Shown here piece by piece: positions 56,424-64,000 of a DNA stretch of 64,000 nucleotides. The DNA is taken from positions 1 through 64,000 of the forward strand of contig CABREP010000002.1 in assembly GCA_902469965.1 (NCBI GenBank), in the 5' to 3' direction. The stretch is from Egerieimonas sp900552095. GTDB lineage: Bacteria > Bacillota > Clostridia > Lachnospirales > Lachnospiraceae. Position 1 is the first letter of the stretch; every line of letters starts with the position of its first letter. The position numbers and the translations under genes are program-made. The notes beneath the pieces were generated by a model. That model was not told the origin of the DNA, ran no database searches, and worked only from the letters and a program-made list of their open reading frames with translations.

Positions 56424-58091
56424 TCAGATTTCCTCGCCTTTTTCCAGTGCAAGGGTTCTGGTTGTAATATCACAAACAGAAGCCGGTCCGTAATACTGGA
56501 TCGCACCCGGGAATAAGAAAGCAGTCTCAACCGCCCACTCATCTCTGTGTGCCTCGAAGTATTTAAACGGAGCTCCGTCAAGCTCGGTCAGCGCTTTTTT
56601 GATAACCGGCTTATCCTTACCGTTTCTTCTCTCGATATTCATCATCTTGGTGATCGGCATACCGCCTGCAACCCACTCCTCTGCCGGTTTGGACAGATTG
56701 GAAACCTTGGAAAGGTATCCGTTGAATCCGTACTGGATCAGCATGAATGCGTTGTATCCCAGAGAGTAGCAGTAATCTGCGTCAAAGTTGGACGGGAACG
56801 CACATCTTCCTTCGTATCCAAAGAAGTGATGCTGTACGGCAAATTTGCCTTTGTAGGTTCCTGCCGCTTTTCTCTCAGCCAGCTTGTCTGCCACCAGAGC
56901 GGAGAACAGTTTCTCAGACTCGATCAGAGATACCTGAACATTTCCGTGGGGATCTCTCTCCAGGAACAGCTGCTGCTGAATTCCCTGGGGCAGGATCTCA
57001 AATACAGCCATGGACTCTTTGGTAAGTCCGGCTTTGATAAATTCATATTTTGCTTCCCAAGACGGAAGTGCGTTGAACTCTTCTGTCTTGTTTCCTGCAA
57101 GAAGCTCATTGATCTCAGCGATCAGAGTAGAGAACTCGGGAACGAATTCTACGATTCCTTCCGGAATGATAGCCACACCGAAGTTATTTCCATTTGCTGC
57201 TCTCTTCTCTACGGAATCTGCAATGTAATCAGCGATCTGGGACAAAGACATCTTCTTCGCTGCCACTTCCTCACCGATCAGACAGATGTTCGGCTGAGTC
57301 TCAAGGGCACACTCCAGAGCCACATGAGAAGCGGAACGTCCCATAACTTTGATAAAGTGCCAGTATTTCTTTGCAGAATTAGCATCTCTCTCAATGTTTC
57401 CGATCAGTTCACTGTAGGTCTTGGTTGCAGTATCAAAACCAAAAGAACACTCAATATCTTCATTTTTCAGATCGCCATCAATGGTCTTCGGGCATCCGAT
57501 CACCTGAACACCGGTGTTGTTTGCTGCCATATACTCGGCAAGGGTGCAGGCGTTTGTGTTGGAATCGTCACCGCCGATGATAACAATGGCAGTGATCCCG
57601 TGCTTCTTGCATACCTCTGCTGCAACTGCAAACTGCTCCTGAGTCTCCAGTTTGGTTCTTCCGGATCCGATGATATCAAATCCGCCGGTATTTCTGAACT
57701 TGTCAATGTACTCATCAGTCATCTCGATGAAATCATCTTCCAGAAGTCCGCTGGGGCCGCCCTTGAAGCCCAGAAGAACATTTTCCTTATCGGTTGCTTT
57801 CAGCGCATCGTACAGACCGCTTACTACGTTGTGTCCTCCGGGTGCCTGTCCACCGGAAAGGATAACGCCTACCACCTGCTTCTTTGCTGCAGATGTGTTC
57901 TGGCCTTTCTCAAAAGTGATCTCCGGCTTTCCATAAGTATTCGGGAAGAGCTCTGCGATCTTCTCCTGATCTGCAACGCTCTGTGTAGCTGCTCCTTCTT
58001 TTACGCTGATTTCAGCAATGCCGTTTCTAAGCATTCCGGGCAGCTTGGGTGCATACTCATATCTTGCTTCCTGAAGGGGTGAAATCTTCAT
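56424..58091 (-). CDS. pfp: pyrophosphate-dependent 6-phosphofructokinase
   Basis: The enzyme phosphorylates fructose 6-phosphate with PPi, reversible, replacing ATP-PFK in glycolysis. The 555 residues match the long plant/clostridial type: GVILSGGQAPGGHNVV (about 78-93), IIGGDDSNTN (about 170-179; the second Asp marks PPi specificity, ATP enzymes have Gly there), and PKTIDGDLKNEDIECSFG, MGRSASHVALECAL. ATG 58091 has AAAGGAGAATGATT upstream and is preferred over ATG 58097. Together with fba it indicates a PPi-based glycolysis. Confidence 0.95.
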   Translation of the reverse strand: MKISPLQEARYEYAPKLPGMLRNGIAEISVKEGAATQSVADQEKIAELFPNTYGKPEITFEKGQNTSAAKKQVVGVILSGGQAPGGHNVVSGLYDALKATDKENVLLGFKGGPSGLLEDDFIEMTDEYIDKFRNTGGFDIIGSGRTKLETQEQFAVAAEVCKKHGITAIVIIGGDDSNTNACTLAEYMAANNTGVQVIGCPKTIDGDLKNEDIECSFGFDTATKTYSELIGNIERDANSAKKYWHFIKVMGRSASHVALECALETQPNICLIGEEVAAKKMSLSQIADYIADSVEKRAANGNNFGVAIIPEGIVEFVPEFSTLIAEINELLAGNKTEEFNALPSWEAKYEFIKAGLTKESMAVFEILPQGIQQQLFLERDPHGNVQVSLIESEKLFSALVADKLAERKAAGTYKGKFAVQHHFFGYEGRCAFPSNFDADYCYSLGYNAFMLIQYGFNGYLSKVSNLSKPAEEWVAGGMPITKMMNIERRNGKDKPVIKKALTELDGAPFKYFEAHRDEWAVETAFLFPGAIQYYGPASVCDITTRTLALEKGEEI

Positions 58092-58223
58092 AATCATTCT
58101 CCTTTATCTTAATTTTTATTTTTTAACCCGCTGATACATTCTGTATTTTATCACAAATAGTCAGATTCTTCAAATACTTTATCGAATTCCTGCTCTGCAG
58201 GAAAGAACTGACTCAGAATCCCA

Positions 58224-58409
58224 TTATGCCTTTTTCTTTATCTCCCTGGTATTTTTCTCTACCAGCTTTCTCGGCACCATGATCTGATGGCCGCAGCCCA
58301 TGCATTTCAGCCGGAAGTCCGCGCCGACCCGAAGTACCTCCCACTGACTGCTTCCGCAGGGATGCTGCTTTTTCAACCGAAGTACATCCCCCACTTCATA
58401 TTTATCCAT
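58224..58409 (-). CDS. DUF951 zinc-ribbon-like small protein
   Basis: The 61-residue protein is a typical DUF951 domain: DVLRLKKQHPCGSSQWEVLR, then RLKCMGCGHQIMVPRKLVEK, with Cys18 and the CxxC at about 36-39 as potential metal ligands. The function is unknown; YyzM in Bacillus is similar. The stop of the sirtuin gene is three bases before its ATG, with AGGT as ribosome site, so it is coupled to it. Confidence 0.9.
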   Translation of the reverse strand: MDKYEVGDVLRLKKQHPCGSSQWEVLRVGADFRLKCMGCGHQIMVPRKLVEKNTREIKKKA

Positions 58410-58412
58410 ATC

Positions 58413-59135
58413 CTACCTCACCTGAATCCGACCCAGCACCTGACCGATGGGCTGCTGGATCAGAAGATCCGCCCGCCGATCCAAAGATGTGGCTCCCTTG
58501 TTAATTAATACAATTTTTTCTCCCCGAAAGTAATCGAGAAGCCCCGCTGCCGGATATACCGCCAGAGAAGTACCGCCCACAATCAGAAGATCTGCCCGGG
58601 CAATCGCTTCGATCGCTCCCCGCATGGTGCCGGAATCCAATCCTTCCTCATAAAGTACCACATCCGGTTTTATCGTTCCGCCGCAGCTGCACAGAGGAAT
58701 CCCTTCGGTCTTCTGCAGCTCCTCTCCCGTATAAAATCTGCGGCACTTCATGCAGTAGTTCCGATGAATACTTCCGTGGAGTTCATAGACCTTCCGGCTT
58801 CCCGCCTTCTGATGAAGCCCGTCGATATTCTGAGTCACCACCGCCTGCAGCTTTCCCGCCCGCTCAAATTCGGCCAGCTTCCGGTGCGCTTCGTTTGGCT
58901 GCGCATCCAGAACCAGCATTTTCTTCCGATAAAAACGATAAAATTCCTCCGGCCGCTGCATAAAAAAAGTGTGACTTAAGATCGTCTCCGGCGGCCAGTC
59001 ATATTCCTGATTATAGATACCGTCCACACTCCGGAAATCCGGAATCCCGCTCTCTGTGGAGACACCTGCTCCTCCGAAGAATACGATGCTTCCATACCGG
59101 TCGATCCATTCCTGTAAAAGTTTTTCTTCCTCCAT
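58413..59135 (-). CDS. cobB: NAD-dependent protein deacylase (Sir2 family)
   Basis: The sirtuin removes acyl groups from lysine with NAD+. The 240 residues contain GGAGVSTESGIPDFRS (about 21-36), TQNIDGLHQKAGS with the catalytic His (about 113-125; H at 122), the zinc site CMKC and CSCGG, and GTSLAVYPAAGL for NAD binding. ATG 59135 has GGAGGAGAGAAG upstream; the sortase gene ends 12 bp upstream. Confidence 0.94.
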   Translation of the reverse strand: MEEEKLLQEWIDRYGSIVFFGGAGVSTESGIPDFRSVDGIYNQEYDWPPETILSHTFFMQRPEEFYRFYRKKMLVLDAQPNEAHRKLAEFERAGKLQAVVTQNIDGLHQKAGSRKVYELHGSIHRNYCMKCRRFYTGEELQKTEGIPLCSCGGTIKPDVVLYEEGLDSGTMRGAIEAIARADLLIVGGTSLAVYPAAGLLDYFRGEKIVLINKGATSLDRRADLLIQQPIGQVLGRIQVR

Positions 59136-59146
59136 CTTCTCTCCTC

Positions 59147-59959
59147 CTACAGCGTCTCCACCCGTTTTCCAAGAACCACGTACCGGTGATCGTCATCGGC
59201 CGTACAGGTAGAAAGCGTTACTACATAATCGTCCTCACTGTAAGTCATCCCCTCATTGGGCATAGCCGAATAAGAAGCCTGCCGCTCCGTCCATTCCCGG
59301 AACTCTTCTCCGCCCTCCCGGTAAAGGGTATAGGTATCGCTCTGCACACTGGTGACATAGGCGGAAAACACCTCGTACTTATAAGTATGCTCCGGCGTAC
59401 AGATCCAGAAATACCGGCTCTTTTTATACGCTTCCTTTTCCGTCATAAACTTCAGGCTCCCGAACATGGACTTGTTCTTCATATTATGCCCGTAAAGGAT
59501 CGTATTGTGATCAGAAAAGTCTCCTGCATTTGCCGCATCGGCGAAGATAGACCCGGCAAAATTATAATTTTTTTCCACCGTATTGTGCAGATAATATTCA
59601 TTGTCCGCTCCCTGTACGATCGGATAGCTGATATCCAGCATCTCCATATCGATCCAGCCGATCACGTCCGGGTTGATCGCCTGCAGCGCCGCAAAATCAA
59701 CCTGAGGAGGCTGATATGCTGTACCGGCAGTTTCCTGGCTGTCCAGGCCGTCCTGTCCGTCTTTTTCCGCCGGTTTTACAGTCTCTGATACTGCATATTT
59801 CTGCAGCCCCTGGTATTCGTCCGTCCCCTCCTTATATTCCATATATATGGTAATCAGCTTGTAAGCCGAAAAGCAGAAGATTCCCAGAAAAAGCAGAAAA
59901 AAGAAAGTCCAGATCACCTTTCCCGCCCGGCTGCCCTTCTTCTTTTTATTCTTTGCCAT
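59147..59959 (-). CDS. srtB: class B sortase
   Basis: Sortases attach proteins to the wall after an LPXTG-like signal. The 270-residue protein has a basic N-terminus, one membrane segment (about 15-37), a linker and the catalytic domain from about 80, with LYGHNMKNKSMFGSL (catalytic His), LSTCTADDDHRYVVLGKR (Cys252 and Arg259). The class B insertion and extension fit SrtB. The start at ATG 59959 has AAGGGGAATAAA upstream; the longer frame to 60154 runs into the tRNA promoter and is rejected. No sortase substrate is seen nearby. Confidence 0.88.
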   Translation of the reverse strand: MAKNKKKKGSRAGKVIWTFFFLLFLGIFCFSAYKLITIYMEYKEGTDEYQGLQKYAVSETVKPAEKDGQDGLDSQETAGTAYQPPQVDFAALQAINPDVIGWIDMEMLDISYPIVQGADNEYYLHNTVEKNYNFAGSIFADAANAGDFSDHNTILYGHNMKNKSMFGSLKFMTEKEAYKKSRYFWICTPEHTYKYEVFSAYVTSVQSDTYTLYREGGEEFREWTERQASYSAMPNEGMTYSEDDYVVTLSTCTADDDHRYVVLGKRVETL

Positions 59960-60074
59960 TTTATTCCCCTTTTCTTTTCCTTTTTCCTCATTATATCCTA
60001 CTTTTCCGGGTGAGACAAGAAACAACTTCCCCTTCCGGAATCGTTTTCTGTCACTTTTTCCCGTCCGGTATGGC

Positions 60075-60103
60075 TTGACAAATGAAAAACTCAGGCATAT
60101 AAT
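60075..60103 (+). promoter_or_regulatory. consensus promoter of the initiator tRNA
   Basis: TTGACA (60075-60080), 17 bases, TATAAT (60098-60103); both hexamers perfect, with the transcript starting about 10 bases before the tRNA. Confidence 0.9.
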
Positions 60104-60117
60104 AAGAACATAAGCGA

Positions 60118-60191
60118 CGCGGGGTGGAGCAGTCTGGAAGCTCGTCGGGCTCATAACCCGAAGGTCACAGGTTCAAATCCTGTCCCCGCTA
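60118..60191 (+). tRNA. initiator tRNA-Met (fMet), anticodon CAU
   Basis: The 74-nt cloverleaf folds fully: acceptor CGCGGGG with CCCCGCT, D-arm GAGC/GCTC, anticodon loop CTCATAA, T-arm ACAGG/CCTGT with loop TTCAAAT. It is the initiator form because of the three GC pairs in the anticodon stem (GGG/CCC, positions 29-31 and 39-41) and the unpaired 1:72 (C1-U72, where C1-A72 is usual). CCA is not encoded (the bases after A73 are TTA), so the Cca protein of this window must add it. Confidence 0.96.
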
Positions 60192-60193
60192 TT

Positions 60194-60228
60194 AAAAAAG
60201 CCAGGACTTCGTCCCTGGCTTTTTTCTT
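60194..60228. terminator. bidirectional terminator between the tRNA and asnB
   Basis: AAAAAAGCCAGG and CCTGGCTTTTTT form a stem with a loop of about seven bases directly after the tRNA; it also ends asnB, whose stop is two bases away. Confidence 0.9.
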
Positions 60229-60230
60229 TT

Positions 60231-62084
60231 CTATTTTGTCTCATATTTCTCGAAATCATGGAAATAAACCTGATACCACAGAAGAAACATATAAACTTCC
60301 CAGATCTTTCTGCTGTTATCCTTTTCTCCCCGGTAATGTTCCTCCAGCAACTTTACCAGTTCTTCCCTCTTAAAAAACAGTCCTGCATCCTCCCCGGTAA
60401 AAGCTTTCTTCACTTTCTCATAATACCCCGGCTGCTTTAACCAGACACGGATCGGCACGGGAAATCCCAGTTTCTTCTTCTTAAATGTAGATTCCGGCAG
60501 TTTCTCTGATGCCACCTGACGGAAAGCCGCCTTGGTCGTCTTCCCCTTCACCTTGTTAGACAGTGACAGCTTACTGGCTGTGCGAAAAACTTCCCGATCC
60601 AGAAAAGGAACCCTGGTCTCCAGCGAATGAGCCATACTCATCTTATCCGCTTTCAGAAGAATGTCCCCGGGCAGCCAGAAATTCAGATCGATATACTGCA
60701 TCCTGGACACCTCGTCCATTCCCCTGGTTTTCTCATAGAAAGCTTCCGTCAGGACTGCCGGATCTGTGGCCGGAAGTCCGTCTGCCAGAATCCTCCGCTT
60801 TTCCTCCTGATCCATCATCCGGGCATTCCCGATGAATCTCTTTTCCAGAGGGGTACAGCCCCGGATCACATAATTTTTCCCCTTGAAGTTCCGGTGAGAA
60901 GCTGTCAGCTTCCCTCTCGCCCAGTGCTTCAGAGCTGCCGGGAAGATTTTAAAAGGCCTGAGAGAGGCAGGTTCATGATAAATATTATATCCGCCAAAAA
61001 GTTCATCCGAGCCTTCCCCCGACATAACCACTTTCAGATGCTCCGCCGCCAGCTGATCCACAAAATAGAGCGCCACCGCCGCCGGATCTGCCAGAGGCTC
61101 ATCCATATGATACATAATTCTGGGCAGTGCTCCCCAGTACTCCTTCGCAGTAATTACTTTCTGATAATTCTCACAGCCCAGCTGAGCAGACAGCCCGCTG
61201 GCCTGGCTGATCTCGCTGTACTGTCCGTGCCCTTCTTTAAATCCCACGGTAAAGGTCTTATCCACATCTGCATTAGCCAGAATATAGCTGGAATCCACAC
61301 CGCTTGAGAGGAGGGATCCCACCTCCACATCGCTGATCTTGTGCGCTTTGATGGAATCCTCCAGACTGCGCTTCATCTCCGCCTGGATCTCTCCGGCTTT
61401 CTGCTTCTTCTCCGGATGCAGCATTGGATTCCAGTACTGATACGTTTCCATCTGTCCGTCCTTATATTTCAGATAGTGCCCCGGCATCAGCTTGTAAATC
61501 CCTTTAAAGAAAGTTTCCGGCAAAACAGAATACTGATAACTTAAATACTGATCCAGCGCCTCCGGATTGACTTCCTTTTTATATCCCGGAAATTCCAGAA
61601 TACTCTTGATCTCTGATCCAAAAACCAGACAGCCGTTGATCACACTGTAATAAAGCGGCTTGATCCCGAAGAAATCCCGAGCCATAAAAAGAGTGTTTTC
61701 CTTTTCATCCCAGACCGCAAATCCGAACATACCGCGCAGTCTCGAGAGCATTCCTTCCTTATATTCTTCATAGGCATGGATCAGACATTCCGTGTCCGAC
61801 GCATTCTTGAAGATGTGCCCCTTTTCTTCCAGGTCTCTGCGCACTTCCCGGTGATTATAGATTTCCCCGTTAAATACGATTACCACATCTCCGTTCTCGT
61901 TGAACATGGGCTGATGGCCGTTTTCCAGATCGATGATGCTCAGACGCCGAAATCCCAGAGCCGCTTCTTTTTTCTCATACGTTCCCGCATCATCAGGCCC
62001 CCGATGGATAATCCGGTTCATCATCTTCTCCAGGATGGCGCTTTTATCTTCCACCTTCCCGACAAATCCACAAATCCCGCACAT
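60231..62084 (-). CDS. asnB: asparagine synthase (glutamine-hydrolysing)
   Basis: AsnB makes asparagine with glutamine as nitrogen donor. Of 617 residues, 1-200 are the class II amidotransferase domain with the N-terminal nucleophile Cys2 (MCGICGFVG) and FNGEIYNH; the rest is the synthetase with PP-loop SLLSSGVDSSYI (about 257-268) and SGEGSDELFGGYN. ATG 62084 is required because Cys2 must follow the processed Met; it has GGAGGAG upstream. AsnA is also in the window. Confidence 0.95.
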   Translation of the reverse strand: MCGICGFVGKVEDKSAILEKMMNRIIHRGPDDAGTYEKKEAALGFRRLSIIDLENGHQPMFNENGDVVIVFNGEIYNHREVRRDLEEKGHIFKNASDTECLIHAYEEYKEGMLSRLRGMFGFAVWDEKENTLFMARDFFGIKPLYYSVINGCLVFGSEIKSILEFPGYKKEVNPEALDQYLSYQYSVLPETFFKGIYKLMPGHYLKYKDGQMETYQYWNPMLHPEKKQKAGEIQAEMKRSLEDSIKAHKISDVEVGSLLSSGVDSSYILANADVDKTFTVGFKEGHGQYSEISQASGLSAQLGCENYQKVITAKEYWGALPRIMYHMDEPLADPAAVALYFVDQLAAEHLKVVMSGEGSDELFGGYNIYHEPASLRPFKIFPAALKHWARGKLTASHRNFKGKNYVIRGCTPLEKRFIGNARMMDQEEKRRILADGLPATDPAVLTEAFYEKTRGMDEVSRMQYIDLNFWLPGDILLKADKMSMAHSLETRVPFLDREVFRTASKLSLSNKVKGKTTKAAFRQVASEKLPESTFKKKKLGFPVPIRVWLKQPGYYEKVKKAFTGEDAGLFFKREELVKLLEEHYRGEKDNSRKIWEVYMFLLWYQVYFHDFEKYETK

Positions 62085-62151
62085 ACTACTCCTCCTTACC
62101 GATTCTGCAGGCCTGATTCCGCCAGTTTTATTCCCGCATATTTTTCGCCTT

Positions 62152-62180
62152 ATTGTAGCATAATCACTTTTCAGATTCAA
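62152..62180 (-). promoter_or_regulatory. SigA promoter of asnB
   Basis: Minus strand TTGAAT (62180-62175), 17 bases, TACAAT (62157-62152). Confidence 0.6.
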
Positions 62181-62218
62181 CTTTTTCTTAGTATATCACC
62201 TTTCCACTTTTCCAACTC

Positions 62219-62247
62219 TTGATTTTTTATGCCAAATGTGATAAACT
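62219..62247 (+). promoter_or_regulatory. candidate promoter of the PTS-IIC-like gene
   Basis: TTGATT (62219-62224), 17 bases, TAAACT (62242-62247). Confidence 0.4.
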
Positions 62248-62301
62248 TCACAGTCAGCAAACTTCTGACAAGACAGTTGTAAATTCAAGAAGGAGAATAC
62301 T

Positions 62302-63369
62302 ATGGAAACATTGAAAAAGTACTTGAACCGCATTTTTCTCGACGGCTTAAGCGGAATGGCCACCGGCCTTTTTTCCACTCTGATCGTCGGAACTATCATC
62401 CAGCAGATCGGCACTCTGATCGGGGGCAATATCGGAGATCTGATCTACCTGATCGGAAAAATGGCAGCCGCGGTCACCGGAGCCGGTATCGGCGTGGGTG
62501 TGGCCTGCCGTTTTAAAGAGGCCCCTCTGGTTATCCTCTCCGCCGCCACCGCAGGTATGGTGGGCGGTTTTGCCGGACAGATTACAGCCGATTCTTTCTT
62601 AAACGAAGCCGGAGCCGCCGTGTTATCCGGCCCCGGGGAACCGCTGGGCGCTTTTATCGCCGCCTATATAGGCATTGAAATCGGACACCTGATCTCCGGA
62701 AAAACGAAGATCGACATCATTCTTACTCCCCTCGTCACCATCCTCTCCGGATCTGCTGTGGGGCTTCTGGTGGGACCGCCCATCTCTTCCTTCATGGCAG
62801 GTCTGGGCAGTCTGGTGAACTGGGGAACCGAGCAGCAGCCCTTCCTGATGGGAATCATTGTCTCCGTTCTGATGGGTATGATCCTTACGCTTCCTATCAG
62901 TTCCGCCGCTCTGGGCGTCATCTTAAATCTGTCCGGACTGGCCGCCGGAGCCGCAACGGTAGGCTGCTGCTGCAATATGGTAGGTTTTGCCGTGGCCAGC
63001 TACCGCGAAAACAAGATGGGCGGCCTTCTGGCTCAGGGAATCGGGACTTCCATGCTGCAGGTTCCAAACATTGTAAGAAAACCGGTGATCTGGCTCCCTG
63101 CCATCCTCTCCAGCGCCATTTTGGGTCCCATCGGAACCATGGTTTTCCACATGACAAATAACGCTACCGGATCAGGTATGGGTTCTGCCGGCTTTGTCGG
63201 CCAGATCATGACCTGGCAGGTTATGACACAGACGGAGGCCGGAATGATCGTCTTTCTCAAAATCCTGCTGATCCAGTTTATTCTTCCTGCCGCTGTCACT
63301 CTGCTCATCTCTGAATTTATGCGGAAAAAGAACTGGATCAAATTCGGAGATATGCAGCTGGACTTCTAA
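62302..63369 (+). CDS. PTS EIIC-like membrane protein (PF13303 type)
   Basis: The 355-residue protein has about nine membrane segments and glycine-rich loops such as GAGIGVGVACRFKEAPLVIL and VGCCCNMVGFAVASYRENK, matching the EIIC_2 family. These are IIC-like proteins that usually stand without IIA and IIB domains; substrate and energy source are not known. ATG 62302 follows AGAAGGAGAATACT. No sugar genes flank it, and it is transcribed on the same strand as the next membrane phosphoesterase. Confidence 0.88.
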   Translation: METLKKYLNRIFLDGLSGMATGLFSTLIVGTIIQQIGTLIGGNIGDLIYLIGKMAAAVTGAGIGVGVACRFKEAPLVILSAATAGMVGGFAGQITADSFLNEAGAAVLSGPGEPLGAFIAAYIGIEIGHLISGKTKIDIILTPLVTILSGSAVGLLVGPPISSFMAGLGSLVNWGTEQQPFLMGIIVSVLMGMILTLPISSAALGVILNLSGLAAGAATVGCCCNMVGFAVASYRENKMGGLLAQGIGTSMLQVPNIVRKPVIWLPAILSSAILGPIGTMVFHMTNNATGSGMGSAGFVGQIMTWQVMTQTEAGMIVFLKILLIQFILPAAVTLLISEFMRKKNWIKFGDMQLDF

Positions 63370-63479
63370 ATCTTTAAAATTTTTTCCGGGTCTTTTCGGA
63401 AGAATTTCCTGCCTTTTTTAACATTTCTTAAGAAATCTGTGATAAAATAGGGGCGATTAATAAGAAAGGGAGCATGAAT

Positions 63480-64000
63480 ATGATCTTACTGCTAATCGTC
63501 CCTGTTTATCTTTTTCTCAACTACTACGTAATCCGCAGAATTTTCCACTGGCTCCACCTGTGCAGCCCTCATCTGAAAAACCGCTGGTTTACCGCGATTT
63601 TTGTAACGCTGTACGCCCTGGCCGCCAGTTCTTTGCTTTTTGCCTTTCTGCTTCCTTCCTCCGGTTTTCAGGCTGCAGTCAGACGCTTCAGCAACTACTG
63701 GCTGGGTACTTTTCTTTACATTCTCCTGGCCATTCTGACTGCCGATCTGATCCGCCTGCTCTTAAAATATGTTTTCCATATTCCGGAGAAATTCTTTCGC
63801 TCGGCTGCAGCCCTCACACTGGCAGGTATCCTGGCCGCCTGTCTGGTTCTCGGCGGAAGTTTCCGGGGCGCATACAATGCGCATCAGATCCACACAACCA
63901 GCTATGAAGTGGATGTGGCAAAAAGCTGTGCCGGAAGAGAAAGGCTTACGATCGTTCTGCTCTCTGACCTCCATCTCGGCTACAGCATCACCAGCACCGA
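63480..64000 (+). CDS. membrane-anchored metallophosphoesterase, N-terminal part
   Basis: The frame runs off the window after 173 codons. The N-terminal 120 residues contain about four membrane segments (for example VPVYLFLNYYVIRRIFHW, then LLLYAF-like stretches), followed by the first calcineurin-type motif LLSDLHLGYS (about 162-171), whose Asp and His bind metal. YkuE/YpbG-type phosphoesterases have this layout. ATG 63480 lies seven bases after GGGAG; ATG 63474 is too close to it. The remaining metal motifs lie outside the window. Confidence 0.85.
   Translation, partial: MILLLIVPVYLFLNYYVIRRIFHWLHLCSPHLKNRWFTAIFVTLYALAASSLLFAFLLPSSGFQAAVRRFSNYWLGTFLYILLAILTADLIRLLLKYVFHIPEKFFRSAAALTLAGILAACLVLGGSFRGAYNAHQIHTTSYEVDVAKSCAGRERLTIVLLSDLHLGYSITST

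Noticed and set aside
56547..58082. Long plus-strand reading frame opposite pfp (511 codons)
   Set aside because: It lies wholly antisense to a well-conserved enzyme, has no ribosome site and no family motif; it is a frame shadow.
1..64000. CRISPR arrays, insertion sequences, rRNA, prophage
   Set aside because: No regularly spaced repeats, transposase, integrase, phage structural genes or rRNA were found on either strand.

Overview
The window looks like a chromosomal piece of a spore-forming, strictly anaerobic Clostridia, most likely Lachnospiraceae. The evidence is the gene set: the spoIIE, yabP, yabQ and cwlD sporulation genes, a CotS-like coat protein, class B sortase, PPi-dependent phosphofructokinase, oxygen-sensitive NrdD, T-box and cobalamin riboswitches, and Firmicutes-type GGAGG ribosome sites with SigA promoters. 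No 16S gene is present, so the genus is not assigned. I see no prophage, insertion sequence or CRISPR array. Nearly all genes lie on the minus strand.

Layout. 1-19.1 kb (minus): a sporulation and cell-cycle block read from high to low coordinates: GH18 protein, DivIVA, CwlD, Sua5/TsaC, a phosphatase-like protein without its catalytic residues, Upp, dCMP deaminase; a proline T-box with proS and cca; CotS-like protein, phosphoglucomutase, MazG, HU, RqcP, YabP, YabQ, DivIC, short SpoIIE, TilS, Hpt and FtsH (cut by the window edge). The order mazG-rqcP-yabP-yabQ-divIC-spoIIE-tilS-hpt-ftsH matches the classical Bacillus arrangement, with hup inserted. 19.1-23.8 kb: a small conserved protein behind a long leader, MecA, a DUF1858 protein divergent from a 2[4Fe-4S] ferredoxin, an HTH-nucleotidyltransferase fusion, RluA and MerR. 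23.9-28.9 kb: the gdpP-rplI-dnaB replication/c-di-AMP cluster and fructose-bisphosphate aldolase. 29-36.5 kb: GalT, RbsK/RbsR, NrdD with tandem NrdR boxes, MATE.

36.5-45.2 kb: a zinc-ribbon membrane protein, AsnA, and a corrinoid uptake operon under a cobalamin riboswitch (membrane-anchored beta-domain protein, BtuF-like lipoprotein, permease, ATPase, and two DUF3592 genes of which the last is broken), then DapF. 45.4-52.7 kb: purine permease, then a more A+T-rich accessory segment with an AraC regulator divergent from a hydrolase-membrane fusion and AraA, followed by a polysaccharide deacetylase and a remnant of an acetyltransferase. 52.9-64 kb: HisC, ABC exporter, PPi-PFK, DUF951, sirtuin, sortase B, initiator tRNA, AsnB, a stand-alone PTS-IIC-like protein and the start of a metallophosphoesterase.

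The most interesting signals are regulatory and structural: a Spo0A-type promoter in front of an unusually short SpoIIE, start codons that must be moved downstream of a riboswitch terminator (43956) and of a terminator hairpin (10006), tandem NrdR boxes spaced 31 bp, an autoregulated rbsR promoter, a dead phosphatase, the fused half-solute-binding protein in the corrinoid operon, and the AraC/hydrolase-membrane/AraA cassette.
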